From: an uncultured Collinsella sp.
Lineage (GTDB): Bacteria > Actinomycetota > Coriobacteriia > Coriobacteriales > Coriobacteriaceae
Direction of reading: 5' to 3'
NCBI GenBank assembly: GCA_905194675.1
Contig: CAJJTG010000051.1
Location: forward strand, 1 to 12,248
DNA: 12,248 bases
The notes beneath the pieces are model-generated. The model was given only the letters and a program-made list of their open reading frames with translations. It made no database searches and was not told where the DNA came from. Both the position numbers and the translations under genes were made by a program. Shown here in pieces: positions 5,796 to 12,248 of this stretch (its first letter is position 1; every line of letters starts with the position of its first letter).

Positions 5796-6884
5796 CTACC
5801 TTTCCGTGCAGCTAATGCAGGGGTCGATGGTCAGGATAATCATGGGCACGTTGGCAATGAGCACGCCCTGCAGCGCATGCGTCAGACCCGCCAGATTTTG
5901 CGACGTCGGCGTGCGCACGCGAAAACGGTCCAGATTCTTGGTGCCGTTGCCGCGCACATAGTAATACGCCTCGCCGCGCGGTTGCTCAATCACAACCTCG
6001 CCGCGTGCGCCGTCGGCCGGCGTAAGCTTGGTGCGCCCGCCGATCCCGTCGTGCGGAATCTTGCCCACAAGCTCCTTGATGATGTCCATGGCCTGCGTGA
6101 CCTCGGCGCAACGCACTTGGCAGCGGGCATAGCAGTCGCCATCGGTAGCGACAACCGGCTCAAACGCAGCCAGGTCCGCATAGGCACCGTCGCCAAACAT
6201 GCGCACGTCGTAGTCCACGCCCGAGGCGCGCCCAAACGGACCGACCATCGAAAGCTCCAGCGCGTCTTTCTTGCTAATCACGCCCACGCCATGCAGGCGC
6301 TCGCCGCAGCTGTCATCGTCCAAAAACGTATGCACCAGAGCCTCGTAGTCAGGACGCATGGCATCGAGCGTCTGGACAATGCCTGCCAGCTCGGAGTCCT
6401 CGATATCATGCTTAAGGCCGCCGATCTCGTTAATCGAAAGGATCACGCGCCCGCCGCAAGTGCTCTCAAAGATCTTGAGAATCTGCTCGCGCAGGGTCCA
6501 CGAACGATAGAACAGCGCCTCAAAGCCAAAGGCGTCGGCAAGCAGGCCCAGCCACAGCAAATGCGAGTGAACGCGCGAAAGCTCGTGCAGAATGGTGCGA
6601 ATATACTGCACGCGGCCGGGCACCTCGATGTCAAGCATGCGTTCGCAGGCGCTGGCATAGCCGCAGCTGTGGCCCACGGCGCAAATGCCGCAGATGCGCT
6701 CGGCGATGTAGCCAAACTGATGCATGTCGCGCTTTTCGGTGAGCTTCTCGAGCCCGCGGTGCACAAAGCCGATCTGTGGAATTGCCTCGATAACGCGGTC
6801 GTCCTCGATCACCAAGTCCAGATGAAGCGGCTCGGGCAGCACCGGGTGCTGCGGTCCAAACGGAATAACGGAGCGATGTGCCAT
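5796..6884 (-). CDS. echE: Ech-type [NiFe] hydrogenase large (catalytic) subunit
   Basis: This 362-residue member of the NuoD/hydrogenase large-subunit family carries both nickel-ligand pairs: C65 and C68 in RICGICAVGHS, and C356 and C359 in DPCISCTER. Complex I NuoD has lost these, so this is a true H2-forming or H2-oxidising [NiFe] enzyme. The protein ends right after the second motif, so there is no C-terminal peptide for a maturation protease to remove, as described for the CO-linked hydrogenase CooH. NuoC is a separate gene here, unlike HycE/HyfG, which are fused. A strong AAGGAGG lies 10 bases upstream, inside the end of echD; the two genes are 5 nt apart. No hyp maturation genes are in the window. 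Confidence 0.94.
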   Translation of the reverse strand: MAHRSVIPFGPQHPVLPEPLHLDLVIEDDRVIEAIPQIGFVHRGLEKLTEKRDMHQFGYIAERICGICAVGHSCGYASACERMLDIEVPGRVQYIRTILHELSRVHSHLLWLGLLADAFGFEALFYRSWTLREQILKIFESTCGGRVILSINEIGGLKHDIEDSELAGIVQTLDAMRPDYEALVHTFLDDDSCGERLHGVGVISKKDALELSMVGPFGRASGVDYDVRMFGDGAYADLAAFEPVVATDGDCYARCQVRCAEVTQAMDIIKELVGKIPHDGIGGRTKLTPADGARGEVVIEQPRGEAYYYVRGNGTKNLDRFRVRTPTSQNLAGLTHALQGVLIANVPMIILTIDPCISCTER

Positions 6885-6889
6885 GGGCC

Positions 6890-7606
6890 TTACGCCTCCT
6901 TTTTCTGCTTGTCGCGGGCGGCCTTGGCGGCAAGCGCCGCGCGGACCTTGGCCGCTTTCTCAGGATCCATGGCGGCGAGCTTTGCCTCCATCTCGGCGGC
7001 CTTGAGCGCCGCCTTCGCAGCAGCCCCATCGTGCTGAGCATCGGAGCCGGCAGCCGCAGCGGGCTGAGCAGCGGCGCCCGCGGCATCGCCGGCGCCCGCA
7101 ACGCCCTCCCCTGCAGCAGCCGCAGCCGCGGCGGCCTTCTCGGCAGCGGCCTTGCGCGCCTTGGCCTCGGCAGCCGCGCGGACCTTCATGGCCTTCTCGC
7201 GCGCGGCCTTCACCTCGGGCGTGATAACGCTCATGGGTTCAGCGGTCGAGACCTGGTAGAAAAAGCCCTTAAAGTCGATCTGCATATCGGTGATGGCAAG
7301 ACCAAACAGATCGTGCGCTTCGTTTTCAAACGGGAATACCGCCGGATAATACGAGCTGATGGACGGAATCTCCTGGTACTGGTCGATGCCTTCGACCACC
7401 AGGTTCTCGATCGCATAGCTGCCGCCCTGCGCAATATGCTCCTGAGCAGCACGAACGTTGATAAACGTATAGACCAAGCGATACGAGCCGTCGTCGACGT
7501 TACGCTCGGCGTGCATTTGCACAAAGCGCGCACCGACGCCCTTAAGCGCCTGGACATGCGACAGGAGCTCGTCGATCCCAACGATGGTATAGATTGCCTC
7601 TTGCAT
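6890..7606 (-). CDS. echD: Ech-type hydrogenase EchD/NuoC-like subunit with long Ala/Lys-rich tail
   Basis: This is a 238-residue protein. Residues 1 to about 128 are a NuoC/EchD-like domain, recognised by YYPAVFPFENEAHDLFGL at 86-103. This domain helps dock the catalytic subunits. The remaining 110 residues are an alanine- and lysine-rich, low-complexity tail (poly-Ala at about 153-165, basic end KAARDKQKKEA) that probably forms helix or coiled coil. EchD proteins I know of end near the domain boundary, so the tail roughly doubles the subunit. The ATG overlaps the echC stop by one base (TAATG), with AAGGAGG seven bases upstream, so translation is coupled. The tail's function is unknown. Confidence 0.88.
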   Translation of the reverse strand: MQEAIYTIVGIDELLSHVQALKGVGARFVQMHAERNVDDGSYRLVYTFINVRAAQEHIAQGGSYAIENLVVEGIDQYQEIPSISSYYPAVFPFENEAHDLFGLAITDMQIDFKGFFYQVSTAEPMSVITPEVKAAREKAMKVRAAAEAKARKAAAEKAAAAAAAAGEGVAGAGDAAGAAAQPAAAAGSDAQHDGAAAKAALKAAEMEAKLAAMDPEKAAKVRAALAAKAARDKQKKEA

Positions 7607-8199
7607 TACTCGGCCTCCTTTGCAGCGACGGACGCGGCGGGCGTCCCAGCAGGTGCGTCGCCAGCGGCGGGCGCGTCGCCGGCCTCAGCCGCGGCCACAA
7701 ACCCGTCCTCGCCCAGCTCAACGCCACCGTCCCAGGTGGCGGCGCCGCCCACGGTGAGCGGATCGCCGCCGGCGCGCATCACGGCCTCCTTCTGGTCCAA
7801 GATGCCGCACGCCTCCACGATGGCATCGATCACCGTCTCGGGGCGAATGGCGCACCCGGGCGCGTACACGTCCACGGGAATCGCGCGGTCCACGCCGCCA
7901 ATCACGTTGTAGGCATCGCGGAACACGCCGCCCGAGCACGCGCAGATGCCGCACGCCACCACGCACTTGGGCTCGAGCATCTGGTTGTAAATCTGACGCA
8001 CGACGGGCAGGTTCTGGGCATTGACCGAGCCCGTCACCAAAAAGATGTCCGCATGTTTGGGGTTGCCGGTGTTGACCACGCCAAAGCGCTCCGCATCGAA
8101 CAGTGGGGTAAGCGAGGCCAGCACCTCGATATCGCATCCGTTGCAGCTCGAGCCGTCGTAATGAATAACCCACGGTGAGCGCGACATTTTATGATCCAT
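7606..8199 (-). CDS. echC: Ech-type [NiFe] hydrogenase small subunit (EchC/NuoB-like)
   Basis: This 197-residue protein holds the proximal [4Fe-4S] cluster next to the nickel site. The ligands visible are C19 and C22 (SSCNGCDIEV), C86 (CGICACSGG) and C116 (YAPGCAIRPE), the standard NuoB/EchC pattern. The conserved domain ends near residue 153. The last 45 residues are an Ala/Gly/Asp-rich tail absent from short EchC proteins. No Tat signal is present, in line with a cytoplasm-facing enzyme. The AGGAGG ribosome site overlaps the TAG stop of the membrane-subunit gene, with eight bases to the ATG. An ATG four codons further in (MSRSPW) is a less likely start. Confidence 0.93.
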   Translation of the reverse strand: MDHKMSRSPWVIHYDGSSCNGCDIEVLASLTPLFDAERFGVVNTGNPKHADIFLVTGSVNAQNLPVVRQIYNQMLEPKCVVACGICACSGGVFRDAYNVIGGVDRAIPVDVYAPGCAIRPETVIDAIVEACGILDQKEAVMRAGGDPLTVGGAATWDGGVELGEDGFVAAAEAGDAPAAGDAPAGTPAASVAAKEAE

Positions 8200-8211
8200 G
8201 GATGCCGCCTC

Positions 8212-11094
8212 CTAAATAAACACGTCGACGAGGATGGGCATAAGGTTGAGCAGGCCAAACACCAGCGCCACGCCCCAGCCGAGCTTAAAGCAGCTGCGCC
8301 AGGTGCTACGGGCGAAGGTGTTATCGATCAGTACCTCGACAAAATACGTCGCGGCCATCACGACCAGGGCTACGGCCCAGCTCACCGGGTTGTCCCAGAC
8401 AAAGAACATGCCCACCCACATCAAAAACAGCACGGTCTCGCACCAGTGCATAAGGGTCATCTTGGCCAGCGTGCTGCCGCTCATCTCGGTGGCGACGCCC
8501 TGGACAATCTCCTGATGCGCGTGATGCGAGTACGAAAGGTCGAACGGCGACTTGCGTAGCTTGATGGTAAGCACCGCGAGCAGCGCAAGGAAAATGGGCG
8601 CGCTGTACACGATGATGGGGGCTGACTGCCCCGTCACGGCAATGGAATCGAAGCTGTCGGTGGCAAGGTACAGGCCCACGCTCATCAGCAGAACGGCGGG
8701 CTCGTAGCTCATAACCTGCAGCAGCTCGCGATCGGCGCCGACCTGCGCAAACGGGCTTTGCGTCGAGGCGGACGCCAGCACCACAAAGATCGCGGCGAGC
8801 GTCACCATAAAAGCGCACAGCAGCGTGTTGGAACCCGACACAAAGATGCCGCCGCCTACCACGGTAAAGATGAGCGCACATGCCATATAGGTATCGTCCA
8901 TGGTGTTTACGCTGGCAGGGGCCTTGCGCAGCAGTTTGGCAACGTCGTAGAAGGGCTGCAGCAGACGCGGACCCACGCGGCCCTGCATGCGAGCCGAAAG
9001 CTTACGGTCAAGGCCGTCGATCAGGCCGCCCACAAGCGGCGCCAGCAAAGCAAACGCCACGGTGCCAATAAAAATGCCCACGACGCCCGAGCCTTCGAAA
9101 TACTTGCCGCGCAGCACCGAGGGCGCGCTCATGGCAAGCCGCTCGGGCCCAATCCACGCGCAACACAGCAGCGCAAACAAGATAATGCTGCAACACACGA
9201 CGCTACCCGCGGGGCCAATACGCTTCTCGCCAAGGGCGTCCTCCGAGTACCAATTGCGCTTTTCGGCCTTCACCTCGTGTCCCATCGAGCCACGGAAATG
9301 GCGGTAATTGTCGGTTCCCACACCCGAAAGATATACGTTTACGTGCGGTTTGTTGCTCACGCGGAATGAAGTCAGCAGCACCACGGCGATAAAAGCCACG
9401 ATAACCACCATCAGATACATGGCATCCTTGCCAATAACGTACGGCACGCGGCCAAACACCATGGCCAAGTAAGGCGACACCAGACCGCTCGAGATAACCG
9501 GGAACGCCACGCAGCACAGAATCAGCAGCGCGGCGATGGTGTTGAGGGCCATCCATTCGGTCTTATGGACATTGACCTCAACGTTTTGAGCCGTGGGGTC
9601 GACGCCCGAAAGCTTGGCAAGCCACTTGCCCCAGAAGAAGAACGTCGCGGCCGAGCCAAAGGCAAGCACCATGATCATGAGCACGTTGCCGGTCTGGGCA
9701 AACGCCACCAGGGCGCCCCACTTGGACACGAGCATGCCAAACGGTGCCACGAACATGCCCATAATGCCCAGCATCATCAGGCGCGTCAGGTGCGGCATGC
9801 GGCTGAACATGCCGTCCATGTCCTCGATATTGCGGCTGCCGATATGATGCTCGGCGGTGCCCACGCACAGGAACAGCAGCGACTTTGCCACCGTATGGAA
9901 CAGGATCAGGAAGATCGCGGCCCATACGGCCTCGGGCGCGCCGACACCCAGGCAGGCGCTGATAAGGCCCAAGTTGGAAATGGTGGAGTACGCAAGCACG
10001 CGTTTGGCGTTGCTCTGCGAGATGGCCATGAGGGCAGCGAGCAAAAACGTGATGGCGCCCACGCTCGTGACCATAAAGCCGGTCACGGGATAGATGGCAT
10101 AGAGCGGGCTGAGCTTGACCATCAGGAACACGCCGGCTTTGACCATGGTGGACGAGTGCAGCAGGGCGCTCGTGGGCGTGGGGGCAACCATGGCACCCAA
10201 CAGCCAAGTGTGGAACGGCATCTGTGCGGCCTTGGTGAGTGCGGCGAGCGACAGCAGAACGACCGGCATCACCAGCAGCGCGGATTGCGCGGTTCCGGCG
10301 CCGGAAAGCTCGATCATGCCCGAAATGGTCAGCGACATGCCGTTAACGTGCAAGAACATAAGGCCCACCAAAAACGCGATACCGCCCAGCATGTTGAGGA
10401 TGATCTGGGTGAAGGCGTTCTTGATGGCCTCGGGCGTGCGCGTGTAGCCAATCATGAGGAACGAGCACACGGTGGTGATTTCCCAGCCACAGAACAGCCA
10501 CTCAAGGTTGTCGCTTGTCACGATGACGAACATGGCCGAGAGGAACAGGAACATAAGCGCCAGGAACTGCGGGCGACGGTCGGGCGCGGTCTGCCCGCGC
10601 AGCGCTGCCTCGTGCTCGTCGTGGGCCTGGAAGTCCTTCATGTAGCCCAGGGCATACACGCAGATTAGGCTGCCGACAATGCCGACGGCAAGGACCATGA
10701 TCACGCTCATGTAGTCTAGGTAGAGTGGCGTCGCCGTGACGGCTTCGGCCGCAGGCAGCGTCATGGCCGCAAAGACGACCGAGCCCACCAGCTGCACCAC
10801 GCCGAGCACCGTGGTAAGCGCGTTCCTATATTTGTGCGCGTTGTACAGGATGACGGCGCACAGAACGACGTCGATGACGGAGCTGATGATCGAGAGCACA
10901 TGCGAGGTGCCGGGGGCAACCTCGAAGCTCTGCGGGCCCGTGCCAAAAAACATGACGGCGACTACAACCGTCACCGCCATAATGATGCCAGAGCCTATGA
11001 GCCCCACCGCATCGCGGGCGCGGTCACCGCGCGCGAGCAGCATGCCCAGCGCCGGTACCAGCGGAAACAGGGTAAGGAAATACAGTAGCGTCAT
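8212..11094 (-). CDS. echA-echB: Fused EchA-EchB membrane subunit of Ech-type hydrogenase (NuoL/HyfB-like plus NuoH/HyfC-like)
   Basis: This 960-residue multi-pass protein joins two subunits that are normally separate. Residues 1 to about 630 are an antiporter-like EchA/NuoL domain with the proton-path residues E205 (CGWEITTVCS), K288 (LTKAAQMP), H313 (SALLHSST), K364 (NAKRVLAYS) and K404 (HTVAKSLL). An extra hydrophobic segment at about 629-648 leads into an EchB/NuoH domain at about 673-960. Its landmarks are RMQGRVGPRLLQPFYD, DRELLQVMSYEP and KSPFDLSYSHHAHQEIVQG. No stop or ribosome site was noticed at the junction. It anchors the complex and pumps H+ or Na+. ATG 11094 was chosen (GGGGGAG, seven-base spacing); a TTG at 11115 would add seven residues. 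It is first in the operon. Confidence 0.9.
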   Translation of the reverse strand: MTLLYFLTLFPLVPALGMLLARGDRARDAVGLIGSGIIMAVTVVVAVMFFGTGPQSFEVAPGTSHVLSIISSVIDVVLCAVILYNAHKYRNALTTVLGVVQLVGSVVFAAMTLPAAEAVTATPLYLDYMSVIMVLAVGIVGSLICVYALGYMKDFQAHDEHEAALRGQTAPDRRPQFLALMFLFLSAMFVIVTSDNLEWLFCGWEITTVCSFLMIGYTRTPEAIKNAFTQIILNMLGGIAFLVGLMFLHVNGMSLTISGMIELSGAGTAQSALLVMPVVLLSLAALTKAAQMPFHTWLLGAMVAPTPTSALLHSSTMVKAGVFLMVKLSPLYAIYPVTGFMVTSVGAITFLLAALMAISQSNAKRVLAYSTISNLGLISACLGVGAPEAVWAAIFLILFHTVAKSLLFLCVGTAEHHIGSRNIEDMDGMFSRMPHLTRLMMLGIMGMFVAPFGMLVSKWGALVAFAQTGNVLMIMVLAFGSAATFFFWGKWLAKLSGVDPTAQNVEVNVHKTEWMALNTIAALLILCCVAFPVISSGLVSPYLAMVFGRVPYVIGKDAMYLMVVIVAFIAVVLLTSFRVSNKPHVNVYLSGVGTDNYRHFRGSMGHEVKAEKRNWYSEDALGEKRIGPAGSVVCCSIILFALLCCAWIGPERLAMSAPSVLRGKYFEGSGVVGIFIGTVAFALLAPLVGGLIDGLDRKLSARMQGRVGPRLLQPFYDVAKLLRKAPASVNTMDDTYMACALIFTVVGGGIFVSGSNTLLCAFMVTLAAIFVVLASASTQSPFAQVGADRELLQVMSYEPAVLLMSVGLYLATDSFDSIAVTGQSAPIIVYSAPIFLALLAVLTIKLRKSPFDLSYSHHAHQEIVQGVATEMSGSTLAKMTLMHWCETVLFLMWVGMFFVWDNPVSWAVALVVMAATYFVEVLIDNTFARSTWRSCFKLGWGVALVFGLLNLMPILVDVFI

Positions 11095-11129
11095 ACCATC
11101 ACTCCCCCATGCCAAAACGCTGCAATTGT

Positions 11130-11150
11130 TTAACGTTATAGCTCAATTAA
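11130..11150 (-). promoter_or_regulatory. Candidate promoter/operator of the hydrogenase operon
   Basis: An AT-rich patch lies in the otherwise GC-rich gap between the terminator at 11238 and the operon start. On the minus strand TATAAC (11140-11135) could be a -10 box, giving a leader of roughly 35 nt; no good -35 is seen. The palindrome TAACGTTA (11131-11138) overlaps it, so a repressor bound there would block initiation. A TTGACC at 11178-11173 is too far from this -10 to pair with it. Confidence 0.35.
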
Positions 11151-11237
11151 GGAGTAGCAGCGGCGGGTTTTCGGTCAACTGTGGGACTTTGGACGTGCGG
11201 GGCAAGGAGCTTGTCCGCATTGGAGTAGAGGGGCGGC

Positions 11238-11263
11238 AAGAAAAATGCGCCCCTGTGGGCGCA
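11238..11263 (-). terminator. Intrinsic terminator after the helix-turn-helix gene
   Basis: On the minus strand a 7-bp stem TGCGCCC/GGGCGCA with a four-base loop is followed by TTTTTCTT. It lies 12 nt past the stop of the gene at 11276-11671 and separates that gene from the hydrogenase operon. Confidence 0.88.
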
Positions 11264-11275
11264 CCATCCCGTTCG

Positions 11276-11671
11276 CTATTCCGCCTTTTTAGCGCGCGGC
11301 TTGCGTCCGCGCGGCTTATCGACCAGCGCAGATTTACCGCTCTCGCGATACTGGCGGCACCAGGCCTTAACCGAAGACTCGCTGGGAATCCCGTGCTTGA
11401 TCATGGCCTCGCGAACCGTCAGACCGTTTTCCAGACGGTCCTTAACCACGGCGAGCTTTACGTCGTACGAATAGGTGTGATGACGAGCGCCTGCATTGAG
11501 CACGGCGTCGGCACCGCCCACGGCATATGCGCGGGCCCACTGACGAGCCGTGGCCTGGGGAATGCCAAGCTTTGCGGCGAGGGCGCGGTGACCGACCCCC
11601 TCTTGGAGGATCTCGACGGCGCGCTGCCTAACCTCGGGCGCATGCGTGCGAGTCCTAGTTGCTTCCGACAT
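11276..11671 (-). CDS. Small protein with two helix-turn-helix domains, like IS3/IS150-type transposase OrfA
   Basis: This 131-residue basic protein has a first helix-turn-helix at about residues 10-45 (ALAAKLGIPQATARQWARAY) and a second at about 68-105 (VREAMIKHGIPSESSVKAW, then CRQYRESG). It ends in KPRGRKPRAKK. The pattern resembles OrfA of IS150-like elements, but it stops before the leucine-zipper part of those proteins. No OrfB follows: the gene is closed at once by a terminator, and no element ends were noticed. It is either a domesticated transposase DNA-binding part acting as a regulator or an IS remnant. The start was set at ATG 11671 (AGAAG eight bases upstream) instead of GTG 11680. 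It sits directly upstream of the hydrogenase operon in the same direction. Confidence 0.78.
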   Translation of the reverse strand: MSEATRTRTHAPEVRQRAVEILQEGVGHRALAAKLGIPQATARQWARAYAVGGADAVLNAGARHHTYSYDVKLAVVKDRLENGLTVREAMIKHGIPSESSVKAWCRQYRESGKSALVDKPRGRKPRAKKAE

Positions 11672-11689
11672 ACCTGCCACTTCTTAGCC

Positions 11690-11700
11690 TTAACCGTTAA
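11690..11700. promoter_or_regulatory. TTAACCGTTAA palindrome before the helix-turn-helix gene
   Basis: This palindrome (centre base excepted) lies about 19-29 nt before the ATG at 11671. It resembles TTAACGTTA in front of the hydrogenase operon, so it is a candidate operator, possibly autoregulatory. Confidence 0.35.
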
Positions 11701-11885
11701 TCTGCCTTCTTACGTGCATTTTAGATAGTAGCATTTTGCTGTTCCCGCGTAGCAGTTAATCGAAAATAGCAACGGCGGCATCTGGGCATTTGCCATTTAT
11801 TTGCGACATTTCTTTACGTTTAATTTACGCAGCTAGTTAGCCCGCAGCTCATTGAGGGTGTTTTACCAACCAGATTGATATCTTT

Positions 11886-11913
11886 TTGTTTGGCTCGGTA
11901 TGGTTTGCATAAT
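11886..11913 (+). promoter_or_regulatory. Candidate plus-strand promoter
   Basis: TTGTTT (11886-11891) and CATAAT (11908-11913) are separated by 16 bp, in an AT-rich context. It would start a transcript near 11920 that runs through all the structures to the right edge. Confidence 0.35.
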
Positions 11914-11959
11914 AATTAACCCCTCTAGCCTCTGGGCTAGCATGTCAGTCTTCCGCGTA

Positions 11960-12040
11960 CTTTCCAGCTTTCCACTTAACTTTCCAGCTTTCTACCCAGC
12001 TTTCCACCTTAGGTGTTAAGTTAAGTGGAAAGTTGGAAAG
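11960..12040. repeat. Inverted repeat built of TTTCCA-type direct repeats
   Basis: Arms 11960-11982 and 12018-12040 pair over 23 positions with one mismatch. The left half also holds direct repeats: CTTTCCAGCTTTCCAC at 11960, CTTTCCAGCTTTCTAC at 11980 and CAGCTTTCCACC near 11997. The right arm can therefore pair with more than one left copy. Confidence 0.75.
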
Positions 12041-12192
12041 CTTGGTGGAGGGGTCGGGAGAGCTAAAGCACCTTTCTCCAACGGCGGCTGGACAGTTAGT
12101 TCAGATACGTATTTTTCTATGCTGATAAAGCTGCGCTATGGTCCCCAGAGAGGGTTCTTTGGCGACTCATTGCACGCAAATCGAGCCCAGAT

Positions 12193-12227
12193 GGGTGGCG
12201 CGCGCAGACGTGGTGTAAGAGCGTCCC
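12193..12227 (+). promoter_or_regulatory. Weak T-box-like antiterminator motif
   Basis: GGGTGGCGCGCGC (12193-12205) and GCGTCCC (12221-12227) can pair as the GGG/CCC and GCGC/GCGT helices of a T-box antiterminator, leaving a TGGC bulge. AGAGAG occurs upstream at 12147. The invariant ACC after TGGN is missing and the distance to AGAGAG is short, so this is only a suggestion. Confidence 0.22.
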
Positions 12228-12248
12228 GAGGTCCGTCGCTGCAAGTCC

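Larger units (their letters stand above)
11701..12248. other. Non-coding stretch at the right edge, structured, possible 5' leader of a plus-strand gene beyond the window
   Basis: No convincing gene was found. The stretch is visibly more AT-rich up to about 12120 than the coding regions. It holds a candidate plus-strand promoter (11886-11913), a small hairpin CTAGCC/GGCTAG (11925-11940), a TTTCCA repeat/inverted-repeat block (11960-12040) and a faint T-box-like motif (12193-12227). The minus-strand promoter of the helix-turn-helix gene should lie at its left end; TAAAAT within TATCTAAAATGC, minus strand near 11720, is a possible -10. Confidence 0.5.

Noticed and set aside
5730..7037. Long plus-strand ORF (435 codons) antisense to echE and echD
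   Set aside because: Shadow of genes with clear catalytic motifs on the minus strand; no ribosome site or domain.
9565..10668. Long plus-strand ORF (367 codons) antisense to the membrane subunit
   Set aside because: Rich in His, Arg, Gln and Glu as expected of a shadow frame in GC-rich DNA; the minus-strand frame has full family motifs.
5447..11094. Reading the operon as a piece of respiratory complex I
   Set aside because: The large subunit keeps both CxxC nickel-ligand pairs, and NuoE, F, G, A, J, K, M and N are absent, so it is a group 4 hydrogenase.
5447..11094. Reading the operon as formate hydrogenlyase (Hyc/Hyf)
   Set aside because: NuoC-like and large subunits are separate genes, the ferredoxin subunit is short, and no formate dehydrogenase lies in the window; gene order is that of ech. 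A formate link through genes elsewhere remains possible.
12119..12248. Open plus-strand frame MLIKLRYGPQRGFF running off the window
   Set aside because: No ribosome binding site, Arg-rich composition without family features, and it overlaps the structured region. It cannot be excluded without the next bases.

Overview
The window is GC-rich, with short intergenic gaps and strong AGGAGG-type ribosome binding sites. Gene content and the style of the intergenic repeats fit a fermentative gut actinobacterium of the Coriobacteriia, most likely Collinsella. That assignment is inferred from recall, not from a database search.

Layout. Positions 1-2693 (minus strand) hold an ABC-2 type exporter: an ATPase followed by two overlapping or near-touching permease genes, the second cut by the window edge. 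Diverging from it at 2890-4661 (plus strand) is a two-component system: a NarL-family-type histidine kinase and its response regulator, overlapping by 4 nt. The divergent gap holds a 15-bp perfect inverted repeat and a -10 box placed so that the kinase mRNA would start at its own ATG. Such kinase/regulator pairs often control the adjacent exporter; that link is inference here.

Positions 4662-5446 contain no convincing gene. They hold three copies of a palindromic element of about 155 bp, joined by a repeated linker. Core hairpins are conserved between copies, while the outer arms differ in sequence but stay self-complementary. Reading frames are not conserved between copies, so selection, if any, is on DNA or RNA structure.

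Positions 5447-11094 (minus strand) form a compact five-gene operon for a membrane-bound, energy-converting [NiFe] hydrogenase of the Ech type: an EchA-EchB fusion, EchC (small subunit), EchD, EchE (large subunit) and EchF (2x[4Fe-4S] ferredoxin). Both nickel-binding CxxC pairs are present in EchE, so this is a hydrogenase, not a complex I fragment. It would oxidise reduced ferredoxin, make H2 and pump ions. Unusual points are the fusion of the two membrane subunits, the Ala-rich tails on EchC and EchD, and a large subunit that stops exactly after its final CxxC motif.

Positions 11238-11671 hold a small protein with two helix-turn-helix domains, like the first ORF of an IS3/IS150-type transposase but without its partner ORF, closed by a clear intrinsic terminator. 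A TTAAC(C)GTTA palindrome lies upstream of both this gene and the hydrogenase operon. The last 570 bp carry no recognised gene but are rich in structure: a candidate plus-strand promoter, an 81-bp inverted-repeat block built of TTTCCA repeats, and a weak T-box-like motif near the right edge. Together they suggest a long leader for a gene beyond the window.
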